From assembly GCA_934754375.1 (NCBI GenBank), contig CAKVHT010000001.1, positions 248,001-312,000 of the forward strand: 64,000 nucleotides of DNA. Direction: 5' to 3'. Numbering within the stretch: position 1 is the stretch's first letter; each line of letters begins with the position of its first letter. The notes under the pieces are model-generated. The model had not been told where the DNA came from. It saw only the letters and a list, made by a program, of their open reading frames with translations, and ran no database searches. Source of the DNA: an uncultured Clostridia bacterium (GTDB lineage: Bacteria; Bacillota; Clostridia; Christensenellales; UBA1242). Below are positions 52,535 through 61,938 of the stretch, piece after piece. A program made the position numbers and the translations under genes.

Positions 52535-52783
52535 ATGATAAACAAATTAATCATTCAAAAAGCTAAACAACAATTTAAGGACGAAACAACAAAACTTGTT
52601 ACCGAACTTGCAAAGAAGAGAGAAAAAACTGCCGCCCCCAGTTCTCCAATCACACCAAAAGATATAATCGCTAAAAGATGTGAGTTTCGTCAATCAGTTG
52701 CAAAACGTGTTGCTGAACTTTCAAAAAATCAAGAATATACAAAATATCTTGGCACAGCCCAAGAAGATACAATAACCGCTTAA
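52535..52783 (+). CDS. Small helical hypothetical protein, 82 residues
   Basis: A charged protein starting MINKLIIQKAKQQFKDETTK, with a central SSPITPKDIIAKR and a helical FRQSVAKRVAELSKNQEY. AAAGGAGG supports the start at 52535. It is highly basic, so nucleic-acid binding is possible. No family is recognised. The terminator stem uses its last codon and the stop codon lies in the loop. Confidence 0.65.
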   Translation: MINKLIIQKAKQQFKDETTKLVTELAKKREKTAAPSSPITPKDIIAKRCEFRQSVAKRVAELSKNQEYTKYLGTAQEDTITA

Positions 52784-52799
52784 CCACAGCGGTTTTTTT
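52775..52799 (+). terminator. Terminator overlapping the stop codon of the 82-residue gene
   Basis: ACCGCT pairs with AGCGGT around a 7-base loop containing the stop, followed by seven T residues. Confidence 0.8.
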
Positions 52800-52851
52800 A
52801 TAATTTTTTGTGTCTTAAGCCTTTGCTTGTAAAAATAACATTATTTCGTGT

Positions 52852-52881
52852 TTGACAAATAAAAAAATAAAGAGTTATAAT
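52852..52881 (+). promoter_or_regulatory. Promoter of surface paralogue 2, leaderless
   Basis: TTGACA, an 18-bp spacer and TATAAT. The -10 box overlaps an ATG at 52880, which therefore cannot be the start. The next in-frame ATG, at 52889, lies 7 nt after the -10. Confidence 0.7.
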
Positions 52882-52888
52882 GCTTGAG

Positions 52889-54436
52889 ATGTTAAGGTAT
52901 AAGGGGTTGAATTATAAAAAGTTGGCGAGTATATGCTTACTAATTTTTTGTGTCGTATTTGTAATAGTGCTTGCAATGAGCTTGTTTTCTTATCTAGGAG
53001 CAAATAACCAACTATTAATTTATACATCGTCAGGCAAAATAAAAGTTGAATTGGTTAATCCAGTTTCATTAAAAGACAATACCATTGATAAACTATCCAA
53101 TAAAATAAGAATATTATCAAACAACCAACAAATAGATTTGGCACCACTTGTAAAAGTCACAGATCAAAATGTATTGTTTGAGTTTTCAACAGAAGGAAAA
53201 TCATATTATTTTTCAGCAATTAATAAAAATTTAAAAAAAATAGATGTTGCTAATTATGTGGCAACATCAGGGATAACAACAATTAACTCTAAAAGTGCAT
53301 TAGAGACATTTAGAGATAAAGTAAATGCAGGTGATAGTTATTCAGGATCTACAATCAACTTAACAGTTGATATAGATTTATCATCTGTGGACAACTGGGT
53401 ACCGATCGGTTCAACAATCATTCCAGAATTTAAAGCAACATCTGGCGGAGCAAGTGTCTCGGGATTGGTACGCAAATCATTTAACGGGGCATTTAATGGT
53501 AATGGACATAAAATAGAAAATTTAAAAATGACAGAGCAAGTCGCTTGTACTGTGCCGTTGGGTAATATGTACACAAAGCATGATGTGTATAGATCACTTG
53601 GATTGTTTGGCGATGTGTGTGGAAGTGCCAAGATAAGCAACCTTTGGTTAAACAATGTTAAAATCACAAGCACCACAAAAGAACATTATCCCAAAAATGA
53701 AGGTATTAAAAAAATTGGGAGTTTAGCCGGCTCTGTATCTGGGAAAACAGAAATATTTAATATTAAATTAACTAATTGTAATATAACAAACTCCAATACG
53801 CAACCTTATGAAAGTAATAATTATGAACTTCATGACCGTGGAAGTTCCGCAGGTGGATTGATTGGTGTTGTATGCCGTAAAGGAAATGAAGAAACAGGTG
53901 TTCTAATTAATGACATTGATGTATCTGACACAAGTGTGAAAGTGACAGGGACAAATGGTATTAGTTCATGTGCTGGTGGGATTGTTGGTGAGATTCAAGT
54001 CCTTGAAACATGGACATACTCAGGCAATTATCAAAGTTCAATTGCACGCTATATACCAACTGTAACAATCAAAAACTGTATTGCAAAAACCAAACTGAAT
54101 GTGGTTGATAATGAGAAGAGACTTTGTAGATATGTATGCATTGCTGGTATTGTAGGCAGATTTAGTTGCGGATCTTATAATTATGAAAGTATCTCTACTG
54201 TTGAAATAGCAGGCTGTGTTGCTCAAATTGATTCAGATTCTTCTATTAAGATAACAAAAGCAACAAAATCGTCTCATCCAACTATGTGTTATGACCTGTG
54301 GGAGTATGCTCCAAGTGGCAAAAAAAATAATTATATAAGCAAATTAAACAATTTGATGTCACAAAAAATGACCAAAAATTACTATATTGATAGTGGTTAT
54401 TCGTATGATAACTATTCATACACAGCAAAATTATAA
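52889..54436 (+). CDS. Membrane-anchored surface protein with GLUG-like repeats (paralogue 2)
   Basis: A 515-residue paralogue of the protein at 42396-43841. It has the same plan: a membrane helix (about 12-36), a domain with LLIYTSSGKIKVELVNPVSL and DNTIDKLSNKI, a YYFSAINKNLKKIDVANY segment, then a GLUG-like repeat region with WVPIGST, FNGAFNGNGHKI, LGLFGDV, IGSLAGSV and SAGGLIGVV. The start at 52889 is chosen because the promoter -10 covers the upstream ATG. The pair flanks rpoBC at about 9 kb distance. Confidence 0.8.
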   Translation: MLRYKGLNYKKLASICLLIFCVVFVIVLAMSLFSYLGANNQLLIYTSSGKIKVELVNPVSLKDNTIDKLSNKIRILSNNQQIDLAPLVKVTDQNVLFEFSTEGKSYYFSAINKNLKKIDVANYVATSGITTINSKSALETFRDKVNAGDSYSGSTINLTVDIDLSSVDNWVPIGSTIIPEFKATSGGASVSGLVRKSFNGAFNGNGHKIENLKMTEQVACTVPLGNMYTKHDVYRSLGLFGDVCGSAKISNLWLNNVKITSTTKEHYPKNEGIKKIGSLAGSVSGKTEIFNIKLTNCNITNSNTQPYESNNYELHDRGSSAGGLIGVVCRKGNEETGVLINDIDVSDTSVKVTGTNGISSCAGGIVGEIQVLETWTYSGNYQSSIARYIPTVTIKNCIAKTKLNVVDNEKRLCRYVCIAGIVGRFSCGSYNYESISTVEIAGCVAQIDSDSSIKITKATKSSHPTMCYDLWEYAPSGKKNNYISKLNNLMSQKMTKNYYIDSGYSYDNYSYTAKL

Positions 54437-54579
54437 ACTTGCAAGATTTGGTGGCAAAATTGTTTTACTTAAAAAAAATTTTGTGTTATCATGTTATATA
54501 ATCTCAATTTAAGGGGCTTTTTTGTTGGCAATTTTTGCTGATAGTTATGCCTTGATATAATTTTAACAAAGGGGAAGGT

Positions 54580-54849
54580 ATGAAAGATTTAGTTTACCCA
54601 GCAATTTTATATAAAGATGATGAAAAAGGTTCCAACACTGGTTGGTTCACTGTTTCAATCCCAGATTTGGGCATTGTAACAGAAGGCGAAAATGTTGTTG
54701 ACGCATTTATAAAAGCAAAAGAATATTTGTGCGCAACAATTGAATGTGCTGTTAAATTTGATTGTGAGTTAGAATCTCCATCAGATTTTGAAACAATCTA
54801 CAAAGCAAACAAAAAAAATATAGTATTGCTTATAGATGCATTAACATAA
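54580..54849 (+). CDS. HicB-like protein (antitoxin fold)
   Basis: An 89-residue protein starting MKDLVYPAILYKDD, with WFTVSIPDLGIVTEGENVVDAFIKAKEYL, the partly degenerate RNase H-like fold of HicB antitoxins. No HicA toxin gene is next to it and it lacks a C-terminal DNA-binding domain, so it may be an orphan or have another role. GGGGAAGG precedes the start. The next gene follows after 15 bp. Confidence 0.75.
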   Translation: MKDLVYPAILYKDDEKGSNTGWFTVSIPDLGIVTEGENVVDAFIKAKEYLCATIECAVKFDCELESPSDFETIYKANKKNIVLLIDALT

Positions 54850-54864
54850 GGTTAGGATAAGCCT

Positions 54865-55392
54865 ATGACAAAAGTTAATATACAAAATTGGGCACAACTC
54901 GACTTCTTAATAAACAATTTTTATGAGATAGTGGAGTATAAACGTGGTCGTGGAGTGTATGGCGATAGGGTTATATTAAAACGTCCATTGCATGCCAAGG
55001 CAATTTTGGGCGAAACAGATAGGTTATATGAGTTTTATTACATGGATGCAAATGCTGTTAAGGAATTGCCACGCACAACACTTGAAAAAATAAAAGTTAT
55101 TTGCAAATTTGTCGTGTCTCCAGAAAATATGAACATTCTTTGTAATTTTGACAATCCAAATGGTGAAGACCCAAACGATTGGGCAGTAACAACTGCAAAA
55201 AAACTTGCAAATGCAAAAACCATTGATTTTGAAAAGTTAAATGATGTACTCATTGAAAGGTACAAACGTTTGGATAGCGATTTTTTGAATATGTTAAACA
55301 AACATCGTGAAAAACAATACTTTTTGGCAAGCAGTGACGAGTTTAATTTTATAACAAAAGAATATGCTGGCCAACAATTGGCAAGATTATAG
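54865..55392 (+). CDS. Hypothetical protein downstream of hicB-like gene, 175 residues
   Basis: A soluble protein with KRGRGVYGDRVILKRPLHAK near residue 25 and a helical C-terminal half. It is probably co-transcribed with the HicB-like gene and shares its terminator. It does not look like HicA (too long, and no conserved His pattern). Function unknown. Confidence 0.7.
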   Translation: MTKVNIQNWAQLDFLINNFYEIVEYKRGRGVYGDRVILKRPLHAKAILGETDRLYEFYYMDANAVKELPRTTLEKIKVICKFVVSPENMNILCNFDNPNGEDPNDWAVTTAKKLANAKTIDFEKLNDVLIERYKRLDSDFLNMLNKHREKQYFLASSDEFNFITKEYAGQQLARL

Positions 55393-55419
55393 AATTGGCT
55401 GTTTTTAGCCAATTTTTTT
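55393..55419 (+). terminator. Terminator of the HicB-like pair
   Basis: AATTGGCT pairs with AGCCAATT around a 6-base loop, followed by T residues. The first arm begins right after the stop codon. Confidence 0.9.
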
Positions 55420-55639
55420 AATTCTGTCTGTTTTTCATAAAAACTATTAAGAAACCGGTTAAAAACCGCACTGCAAATTTTAATTTGAAAACAGCAAAAT
55501 TGGCATAAAATAAGCCAAACAAACAAAAAAATCTGGACATGTTGAAAATTCGACATAACTAGTTTTTTTTCTTTGTTTATTTTTTGATTTTGTCCTTAAA
55601 CTATTTGCAGTAAACTTTAAAAAACACATATATTTTCGT

Positions 55640-55668
55640 TTGACAAAATTATCCATATTTTATATAAT
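55640..55668 (+). promoter_or_regulatory. Promoter of the 1266-residue surface protein
   Basis: TTGACA, a 17-bp spacer and TATAAT (perfect consensus), about 30 bp before a GGAG ribosome site. The gap between 55420 and this promoter is AT-rich and empty. Confidence 0.9.
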
Positions 55669-55698
55669 TTTTTAGATTTACTAATATAGGAGAACATA

Positions 55699-58600
55699 AT
55701 GAAATCATTAAAGAAGTATTTTAAAGTAATCTTATGCTTTATGGCATTTGCAGTTGCAAGTTTCTTGTTTGCTTTTGCTCCTACAATAAGTAGTTATGCA
55801 GCACTTCAAAAGGCTGAATCTAACTACAATATGGCCATCAAAGCAGTTAAAATGCCACGTTCAACTTTTGTTGATAGTGAAGGCAATCAATCTTTGCGTG
55901 TGCCACTCCTTAAAACAGGCAACTCTTGGCAAGACACAGCAAAATATACAATCCGTGTGATTGATCCAAGTTTTACTTCACATGACTATAAAGTTGGTGC
56001 TGCAGCAGGGCAAGAAACAAGCGAAGCTGACGCAAATTATTTTTCAAAAATCACAGATAATGGTGATGAATATCTTTCAATCAGTGCACTTAACAATGGC
56101 AAATATGACATTTTGTACATCATGGAAGAAGGCTCAACACTTTTGTATTCAGACACTTATTCAGTAACAGTTGAAAATGTTAGTTATACACTTGATTTTG
56201 CAATTCAAACAGAAGGCGAAGATAAAGGTTTGAAAACTTTATTACCAGAAACAGTTGCTAAATCAGCTGATGAAAGTGCTAGACTTTTGTTGCCTACAGC
56301 AAGTGTTAAAAATGCTGAAACTGGTGCTTATATTGAAACTCCATCAGTTACAGTTAAAGTATTCAACGACTATGGCACAGAACTTGATGCTACTTCAAGC
56401 GAGGTATTCAAAGTTGTTGATGGCAAGGCATATTTGTATCCTACAACTGAAGGTAAATTTACAGTTGAATATACCTATGCTTTCGGCAACAACCCACCTA
56501 AAAAGTCATTTACTGTTGAAGTTAAAGATGGTTTTGTTGCACCAAAAAGCAGTGATTTAACAATCAATATTCCAACAATGCCAAGTGTTGAATTGGGCAA
56601 AAAAGATATCACTCTTCCAGACGTTGTTGTGAACAACAAAGATAAAGATAACGTTGAACACAATGTTACAAAAATCGTTCTCAGCAAGGGTAGCATTTCA
56701 AAAACTTTAACAAACAACACATTCAAGTTTGATATGACAAAAGAATTCTTTGGTTTGGATTCTTACACAGCTGAAATGCTTGGCGATTGGTATGTTGAAT
56801 ACACAATCGTTGATGCTTACGGCAACGAAAAACAAATCAAAGTTACAATTGACGGTGTTAAAGATAACACAAAACCTGAAGTATTCATGGCTTATGACTA
56901 TGATTTGGATTCAAATGGTATGCCAGTTGATGCAAGCAAAATTGACACAACTGTTGCAACAGAATTTAAATCACAACTTGGCTATAACGAACTTTATTTC
57001 CCAGCTATCTATGCAAAAGATGCTGTAACATCTTATAAAGATTTCATCTTCGTTCGTTATATTCAAAGTTCACGTACAAACACAATCTATTATATTGATA
57101 ATGTTATGAACAAAGACGGTGAACGTTATGAAATCACAAACGCAGACACCGACCTTTCAACACAAATCAACGCATCAGGCGACGCAAACATCGGCAAACA
57201 AAACAAGGGTGTTAAATTCAAATTTAATGTTTCTGATGATGCTCAAGCAGGCATGGCTGGTGAATATACTCTTGGTTATTATGTTTTGGCAAAAGACATC
57301 ACCAAACAAGATGGTTATTTGTATGTTTCAAACACAACAATGTACACATTCAACGTTTTGTCAACACCAACAAGAGGCACAACTTCAACTGTTGACCACA
57401 CCGTTGAAATAACAAACATTAAAGACAATTATTCAGTTGCAAGCGATGGTAAATTCACAGTAAATATCAATGCAAATGAAACAAAACGTGGCGACTCAAC
57501 AACTAATGTTGATAAACGTCTTAAAACTGCGGTATTCTATTACTACAACACTACCGCCTCAGCAACAACATTATTAGCTGATGTTCAATCAGCATTCAAT
57601 GCTGCAAAAACTGCTCGTGGCGATGTATACTATGGTAGCGAACACTTGATTGATAGTGAAGCATTTGTTAATGCAATGAAAGCACAATACAATGGCTTTG
57701 CTTATGCGGAACTAAAGAACAAAAACAACTATGATGTAAAACTTGAAAATTATGATGCAAGTTACGGCAGAAATGCTTACGTTGTTGCAATCTCTATTGA
57801 CGATGACGGCAATATTGCTTTGGCAAACAAAAAACTTGTTATCAAAGACATGACTGATACAGGTGCTCCTGAATACGCAGTTGTTAATGCACATAGCTTC
57901 TCAACAACTGACATGACAGATTTGGTTGTAAAACAAGGCACTGTAGTTGAATTGCCAGATGTATCATTCACTGACGATGACAAAACATTAAGCATGAATG
58001 TATCATACTATGTAAACAGCCCAGTTAATGATATAACAGGTTTGGATTACAAATCTCCAATGGCAAAGAACTATAAAAACAATATTTCAGGCAAATCATA
58101 CATTTATGGTGGCAAAATTAAAGCTGACCAAGTTGGCACATATCACGTTGTTTATACAGCAACAGATGATGCTGGCAACACAACATTTGTATATTTCACA
58201 TTTGATGTAACATTGGCTAGCGACCCAATCTTAAAAGTTTCTGCAACAGGCGATGATATTAAATCATCTGGTGCAAGCACTATTACTGGCGAAACAGGCA
58301 TGCAAGTAAACTTTGATGCAAGTTTGTGGTCAAATGACTTGTCACAAAACTTGACAGACGAAGCAACAACAGAAATCGACTTCACAATTGAAGACGGTGG
58401 CAAAGCTTGGCGCTCAGGCGACGATGCTACAAGCTTCGTGTTTGAAGAACAAGGCGACTATACAATCACATTTACTGCTAAATATACAGCAAGTGGTGTG
58501 GTTTATACAGCAGAATCTCAAACATTTACAATTACAGTAACTCGTCCAGAACTTAAATGGAACGAAACACTAAATGAAAGTGATTATTCTTATGCTCCAA

Positions 58601-59499
58601 AAAACAGTGTAGTAACACTTCCAGATTTGACTGCTTCTCAAGGTAAAACAAAAGCTAAAGTAGAATTGAAAGTTACATTCAAGGGCGATGCTCAAGATGT
58701 AACAAAGAAAATTGTCAACGGCTCAACAGTATGGCAATTTAAAACAAATGCTACACTTACAGGCGACTATAAAGTTGAATACACAGCAACAACCGCTTAC
58801 AGCACAATCACAAAATCATTAACAATCAAAGTTGGCGATAATGTTCCACCAACAATCAGCATTGACCATGTTGATGAGTTGTCAAAAGATTTGGTTTATG
58901 ATGGAAAAACCAACATTGAATATACTGTAAACCTTGTTAAAACTTCAACTTCAACTCGTAACCGTAAACTTGAAATCGTTATCACAAATGGTGATACAAA
59001 GAAAACTTACAACACTAACCTCACTTTGACAGATAAAAACGAATCAGGTGAAATTAAAAATATTAACTGGGATACACTTTCAGTGGAATTGATGAATGGC
59101 GACACAGCAATGTCAGCAACAACAAATGAGACCTATTCAAAAACTTACACAATCAGTGCAACTGGCGAATATAAATTAGTTATCAAAGCAACTGACAGCA
59201 ATTCAAACACAGCAACAAAAGAAGTAAAATTTGCTGTTAAAACAGAAACAAAAGTTGAAAAGAATAATGACACAGTTGTTGGTGTAGTTCTTATCGTATT
59301 GTCTTTGGTTGTACTTGCTGGTGTTATCTTATTCTTCGCTTTAACAGGCAAGGGCAAAGGTGGCTCAAACAAGACAAAATCAAACAAACAAGATAAATCA
59401 ACAAAATCAAATGACAAAGTTGCAACTGTTGAAGAAACAGCAATCGCTGAACAATCAACAGAAGCTGAAACAGAAGCTAAATCAGGCGATGTTGAATAA
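55699..59499 (+). CDS. Large secreted surface protein with Ig-like domains and C-terminal anchor
   Basis: A 1266-residue protein. A signal peptide (residues 1-35, KKYFKVILCFMAFAVASFLF) with a likely cut after SSYA is followed by many beta-rich Ig/cadherin-like domains with repeated features such as VEYTIVDAYGNEK, YHVVYTATDDAGNTTF, YTITFTAKYTASG and YKLVIKATDSNSN. A C-terminal membrane helix (about 1195-1220) and a Lys/Glu-rich tail anchor it; no LPXTG motif is seen. The consensus promoter suggests high expression. Probable cell-surface adhesin or structural layer protein; the ligand is unknown. Confidence 0.85.
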   Translation: MKSLKKYFKVILCFMAFAVASFLFAFAPTISSYAALQKAESNYNMAIKAVKMPRSTFVDSEGNQSLRVPLLKTGNSWQDTAKYTIRVIDPSFTSHDYKVGAAAGQETSEADANYFSKITDNGDEYLSISALNNGKYDILYIMEEGSTLLYSDTYSVTVENVSYTLDFAIQTEGEDKGLKTLLPETVAKSADESARLLLPTASVKNAETGAYIETPSVTVKVFNDYGTELDATSSEVFKVVDGKAYLYPTTEGKFTVEYTYAFGNNPPKKSFTVEVKDGFVAPKSSDLTINIPTMPSVELGKKDITLPDVVVNNKDKDNVEHNVTKIVLSKGSISKTLTNNTFKFDMTKEFFGLDSYTAEMLGDWYVEYTIVDAYGNEKQIKVTIDGVKDNTKPEVFMAYDYDLDSNGMPVDASKIDTTVATEFKSQLGYNELYFPAIYAKDAVTSYKDFIFVRYIQSSRTNTIYYIDNVMNKDGERYEITNADTDLSTQINASGDANIGKQNKGVKFKFNVSDDAQAGMAGEYTLGYYVLAKDITKQDGYLYVSNTTMYTFNVLSTPTRGTTSTVDHTVEITNIKDNYSVASDGKFTVNINANETKRGDSTTNVDKRLKTAVFYYYNTTASATTLLADVQSAFNAAKTARGDVYYGSEHLIDSEAFVNAMKAQYNGFAYAELKNKNNYDVKLENYDASYGRNAYVVAISIDDDGNIALANKKLVIKDMTDTGAPEYAVVNAHSFSTTDMTDLVVKQGTVVELPDVSFTDDDKTLSMNVSYYVNSPVNDITGLDYKSPMAKNYKNNISGKSYIYGGKIKADQVGTYHVVYTATDDAGNTTFVYFTFDVTLASDPILKVSATGDDIKSSGASTITGETGMQVNFDASLWSNDLSQNLTDEATTEIDFTIEDGGKAWRSGDDATSFVFEEQGDYTITFTAKYTASGVVYTAESQTFTITVTRPELKWNETLNESDYSYAPKNSVVTLPDLTASQGKTKAKVELKVTFKGDAQDVTKKIVNGSTVWQFKTNATLTGDYKVEYTATTAYSTITKSLTIKVGDNVPPTISIDHVDELSKDLVYDGKTNIEYTVNLVKTSTSTRNRKLEIVITNGDTKKTYNTNLTLTDKNESGEIKNINWDTLSVELMNGDTAMSATTNETYSKTYTISATGEYKLVIKATDSNSNTATKEVKFAVKTETKVEKNNDTVVGVVLIVLSLVVLAGVILFFALTGKGKGGSNKTKSNKQDKSTKSNDKVATVEETAIAEQSTEAETEAKSGDVE

Positions 59500-59504
59500 T
59501 AAAT

Positions 59505-59533
59505 AAAAAAGTGGCAATTAGCCACTTTTTTTT
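59505..59533 (+). terminator. Terminator of the large surface protein gene
   Basis: AAAAGTGGC pairs with GCCACTTTT around AATTA, followed by T residues. Confidence 0.9.
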
Positions 59534-59623
59534 ATTGTGATTAACAAAACCAATTCATGAATATCAGCGAAGTATATTGGCTTGTTGTTTGCCACATTAA
59601 AATATACTTGCAAATTGATTGGT

Positions 59624-60424
59624 TTATTTATTTTTTTCGTATAAGTTGTAAATGTATGATTTTGTTAAATTGTACTTGTCTTTAAGTATTTTAAATGCGT
59701 CTTGTTTTGATTCTGTTTTTAATAGCTTTTTAAGTTCTAACAGCAATTGATTATCTGTCGGTTGTTCAATCGTCTTTGCAATGTTTTCCACAATCAAAAC
59801 ATATTCGCCTTTTGGCTCTTCAAAAGTATATGGCAGATTAACTATTACAACATTTTCATGAAGCTTCGTTATTTCACTTACAACAGCAACACGCACTCTT
59901 CCTAAAACAGAGTAAAGGCTTGCCAAATCTTTATTTAGGTTGTATTTTGAAGAGTAAATTATAATACTGCCATAAAATGTTTTGATTTGGTCAAGTTGGC
60001 TTTTAAGTTCTTTATTTTTTTCACTCAAAAAACCAAAAAATGCAAATTTGCTTGCATCAAAACCAGACAATATAAGGGCAGACAATCCAGCATTTGCTCC
60101 AGGCACAACAGTGAATTTAATGTTGCTTTCCACAAGTTTTTGAGCCAAAATGTTGCCAGGATCGCTTATTACTGGCATGCCCGCATCACTAATTACGGCA
60201 ACATCTTTGCCTTGTTTTAACAACTCAATTATACCATCAGCGCTGTTTTGTTCATTAAATTTGTGATATGCTATGGTCTTTGCTTTTATTTCATACTTAT
60301 CAAGCAATATTTTTGAATGTCTTGTGTCTTCGCAGGCAATAACATCACAATTTTTTAAAACATTGATTGCTCGCAAACTAATATCTTCTAAATTGCCGAT
60401 AGGTGTGGCAACAAAATATAACAT
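59624..60424 (-). CDS. rsmI: 16S rRNA (cytidine-2'-O-)-methyltransferase RsmI
   Basis: A 266-residue tetrapyrrole-methylase-fold enzyme that methylates C1402 of 16S rRNA. It has YFVATPIGNLEDISLRA at the start, ACEDTRHSKILL, ISDAGMPVISDPG and VVPGANAGLSALILSG (the usual form is PGASA). AGGAG precedes the start. It is the last gene of the holB-ricT-trmN6-rsmI group, as in Bacillus. Confidence 0.95.
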   Translation of the reverse strand: MLYFVATPIGNLEDISLRAINVLKNCDVIACEDTRHSKILLDKYEIKAKTIAYHKFNEQNSADGIIELLKQGKDVAVISDAGMPVISDPGNILAQKLVESNIKFTVVPGANAGLSALILSGFDASKFAFFGFLSEKNKELKSQLDQIKTFYGSIIIYSSKYNLNKDLASLYSVLGRVRVAVVSEITKLHENVVIVNLPYTFEEPKGEYVLIVENIAKTIEQPTDNQLLLELKKLLKTESKQDAFKILKDKYNLTKSYIYNLYEKNK

Positions 60425-60448
60425 TTTATTCTCCTAAACTTAATTGTT

Positions 60449-61132
60449 TTATTCATTTGTTGGCATACATTTTTTTGTGATTCTAACCCCTGGTTTTGCA
60501 CCTTTTATTGCTTCAATAAGCACTAAATATGCTTCTTTTTCATTAGTGAACACAAATTTCATTTGTTTAACCTGCATGCCATATTTGTCGCAAAGTGAAG
60601 CTATTTCAGCAGACCTTGAAGCCAAATGGACCATATAAAGTCGTCCTTTATCTTTCAACAATTCGCCAGATTTTTTAATAATGTCTTCTAAATTTGCTGC
60701 TATTTCATGCCTAGCAAGGGCAATTTCTGGTCTGTCATTAATTTTGCTATTTGGATTAACTTTTTGATATGGTGGATTGCAAAGTATAACGTCAACATTT
60801 TTAGGGAAATCTGACAACTTTAAATCCTTTAAATTGCAATTGAAAATTCGGCTTCTACGTTTAAAATTGTTAAATGCAATATTTTCTTTAATTATTTCGC
60901 ACATTTCGGGCTGAATTTCGTTAAAATAAAGGTGGTTGTAAGGGCATAGAGAATATGCATAAAAACTTATAACACCACTGCCAGCGCACAATTCAAGAAC
61001 GTCGTCGCTATGTTTAATGTTGCAAAAATTTGCAAGCAAAATTGCGTCTTGCGTAAATTTATAGTAATTGTCACTTTGAATGATAGAAATCCCATTTTCA
61101 AAGTGTTCTAATTTCAAGTTTTCGATTTTCAT
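60449..61132 (-). CDS. tRNA1(Val) (adenine37-N6)-methyltransferase-like protein
   Basis: A 227-residue class I methyltransferase corresponding to TrmN6/YabB. It has VLELCAGSGVISFYA (AdoMet-binding motif I), the catalytic NPPYQK, and a KGRLYMVHLASRSAEIA segment. It lies between ricT and rsmI as yabB does in Bacillus. The small GIY-YIG gene yazA that is often next to it is missing. The exact tRNA target is inferred from the family. Confidence 0.88.
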   Translation of the reverse strand: MKIENLKLEHFENGISIIQSDNYYKFTQDAILLANFCNIKHSDDVLELCAGSGVISFYAYSLCPYNHLYFNEIQPEMCEIIKENIAFNNFKRRSRIFNCNLKDLKLSDFPKNVDVILCNPPYQKVNPNSKINDRPEIALARHEIAANLEDIIKKSGELLKDKGRLYMVHLASRSAEIASLCDKYGMQVKQMKFVFTNEKEAYLVLIEAIKGAKPGVRITKKCMPTNE

Positions 61133-61137
61133 AAGGT

Positions 61138-61938
61138 TTAATTTTTATCTTTTGCATTAAATTTTATGTCATCTAATGGATATGTTTTGTTTTCAGAAGT
61201 TTCTTCATCTTTTTTAAATGTAACAGTAACTGTTTCTTTCAACATATCAACAGAAGCAACGTTGCCAGTACCATCAGGCGTTGTTACTTTATATCCAATT
61301 TTTGGCATTTTCTTTTGCATTTCTTCGTAAAATTCGTCTTCATATTTCAAACAACAGAGCAAACGACCACACATTCCGTTAATTCTGTTTGGGTTAAGAG
61401 CAATGCCTTGATTTTTTGCCATTTTGATTGACACTTTATCAAAGTCCTTTAAATAAGCTTTGCAACATGTTTCACGTCCACAAACACCCAAAGCCCCAAC
61501 ATATTTGCATTCATCTCGATTGCCAATTTGCTTCATTTCGATTTTGGTTTTGTAATTTGAAGTTAGAACTTTAAGCATTTCCCTGAAATCCACACGCTCA
61601 TCAGCAGTGTAGTTTATGGTTAATTTTGCTCTGTCCAAACTGTAATTTACAAAACTGATTTTCATATTTAAATTAAGCTTTTCCGCAATTTGTTTAACTT
61701 CAGTTAGTGTTTTGCGTGCTAATTGGCAATTTTCACATTTTGCCTTAATATCTTCTTTTGTTGCAAAACGAACAAAAGTTGCAGTTTCTTCATTTGAATC
61801 TGTCATGCGTTTAATTGTTCCAAATTCAAGCACACCATTAACAGAAACAACAACTTGTTGCCCGGGATTGCCGTTATTTACAAGTTTTGTATAAACATTT
61901 AATGAATTGTTAAACAATTGTATTTCAGTTAATTGCAT
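61138..61938 (-). CDS. ricT: PSP1-domain protein RicT (YaaT)
   Basis: A 266-residue protein with the family's Cys-rich core: KAKCENCQLA, ECKYVGALGVCGRETCCKAYL and NGMCGRLLCCLKYEDEFY. In Bacillus it joins RicA and RicF in an Fe-S complex that helps RNase Y and affects competence and sporulation. No ricA/ricF is visible here. It overlaps holB by 14 bp. Confidence 0.93.
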   Translation of the reverse strand: MQLTEIQLFNNSLNVYTKLVNNGNPGQQVVVSVNGVLEFGTIKRMTDSNEETATFVRFATKEDIKAKCENCQLARKTLTEVKQIAEKLNLNMKISFVNYSLDRAKLTINYTADERVDFREMLKVLTSNYKTKIEMKQIGNRDECKYVGALGVCGRETCCKAYLKDFDKVSIKMAKNQGIALNPNRINGMCGRLLCCLKYEDEFYEEMQKKMPKIGYKVTTPDGTGNVASVDMLKETVTVTFKKDEETSENKTYPLDDIKFNAKDKN

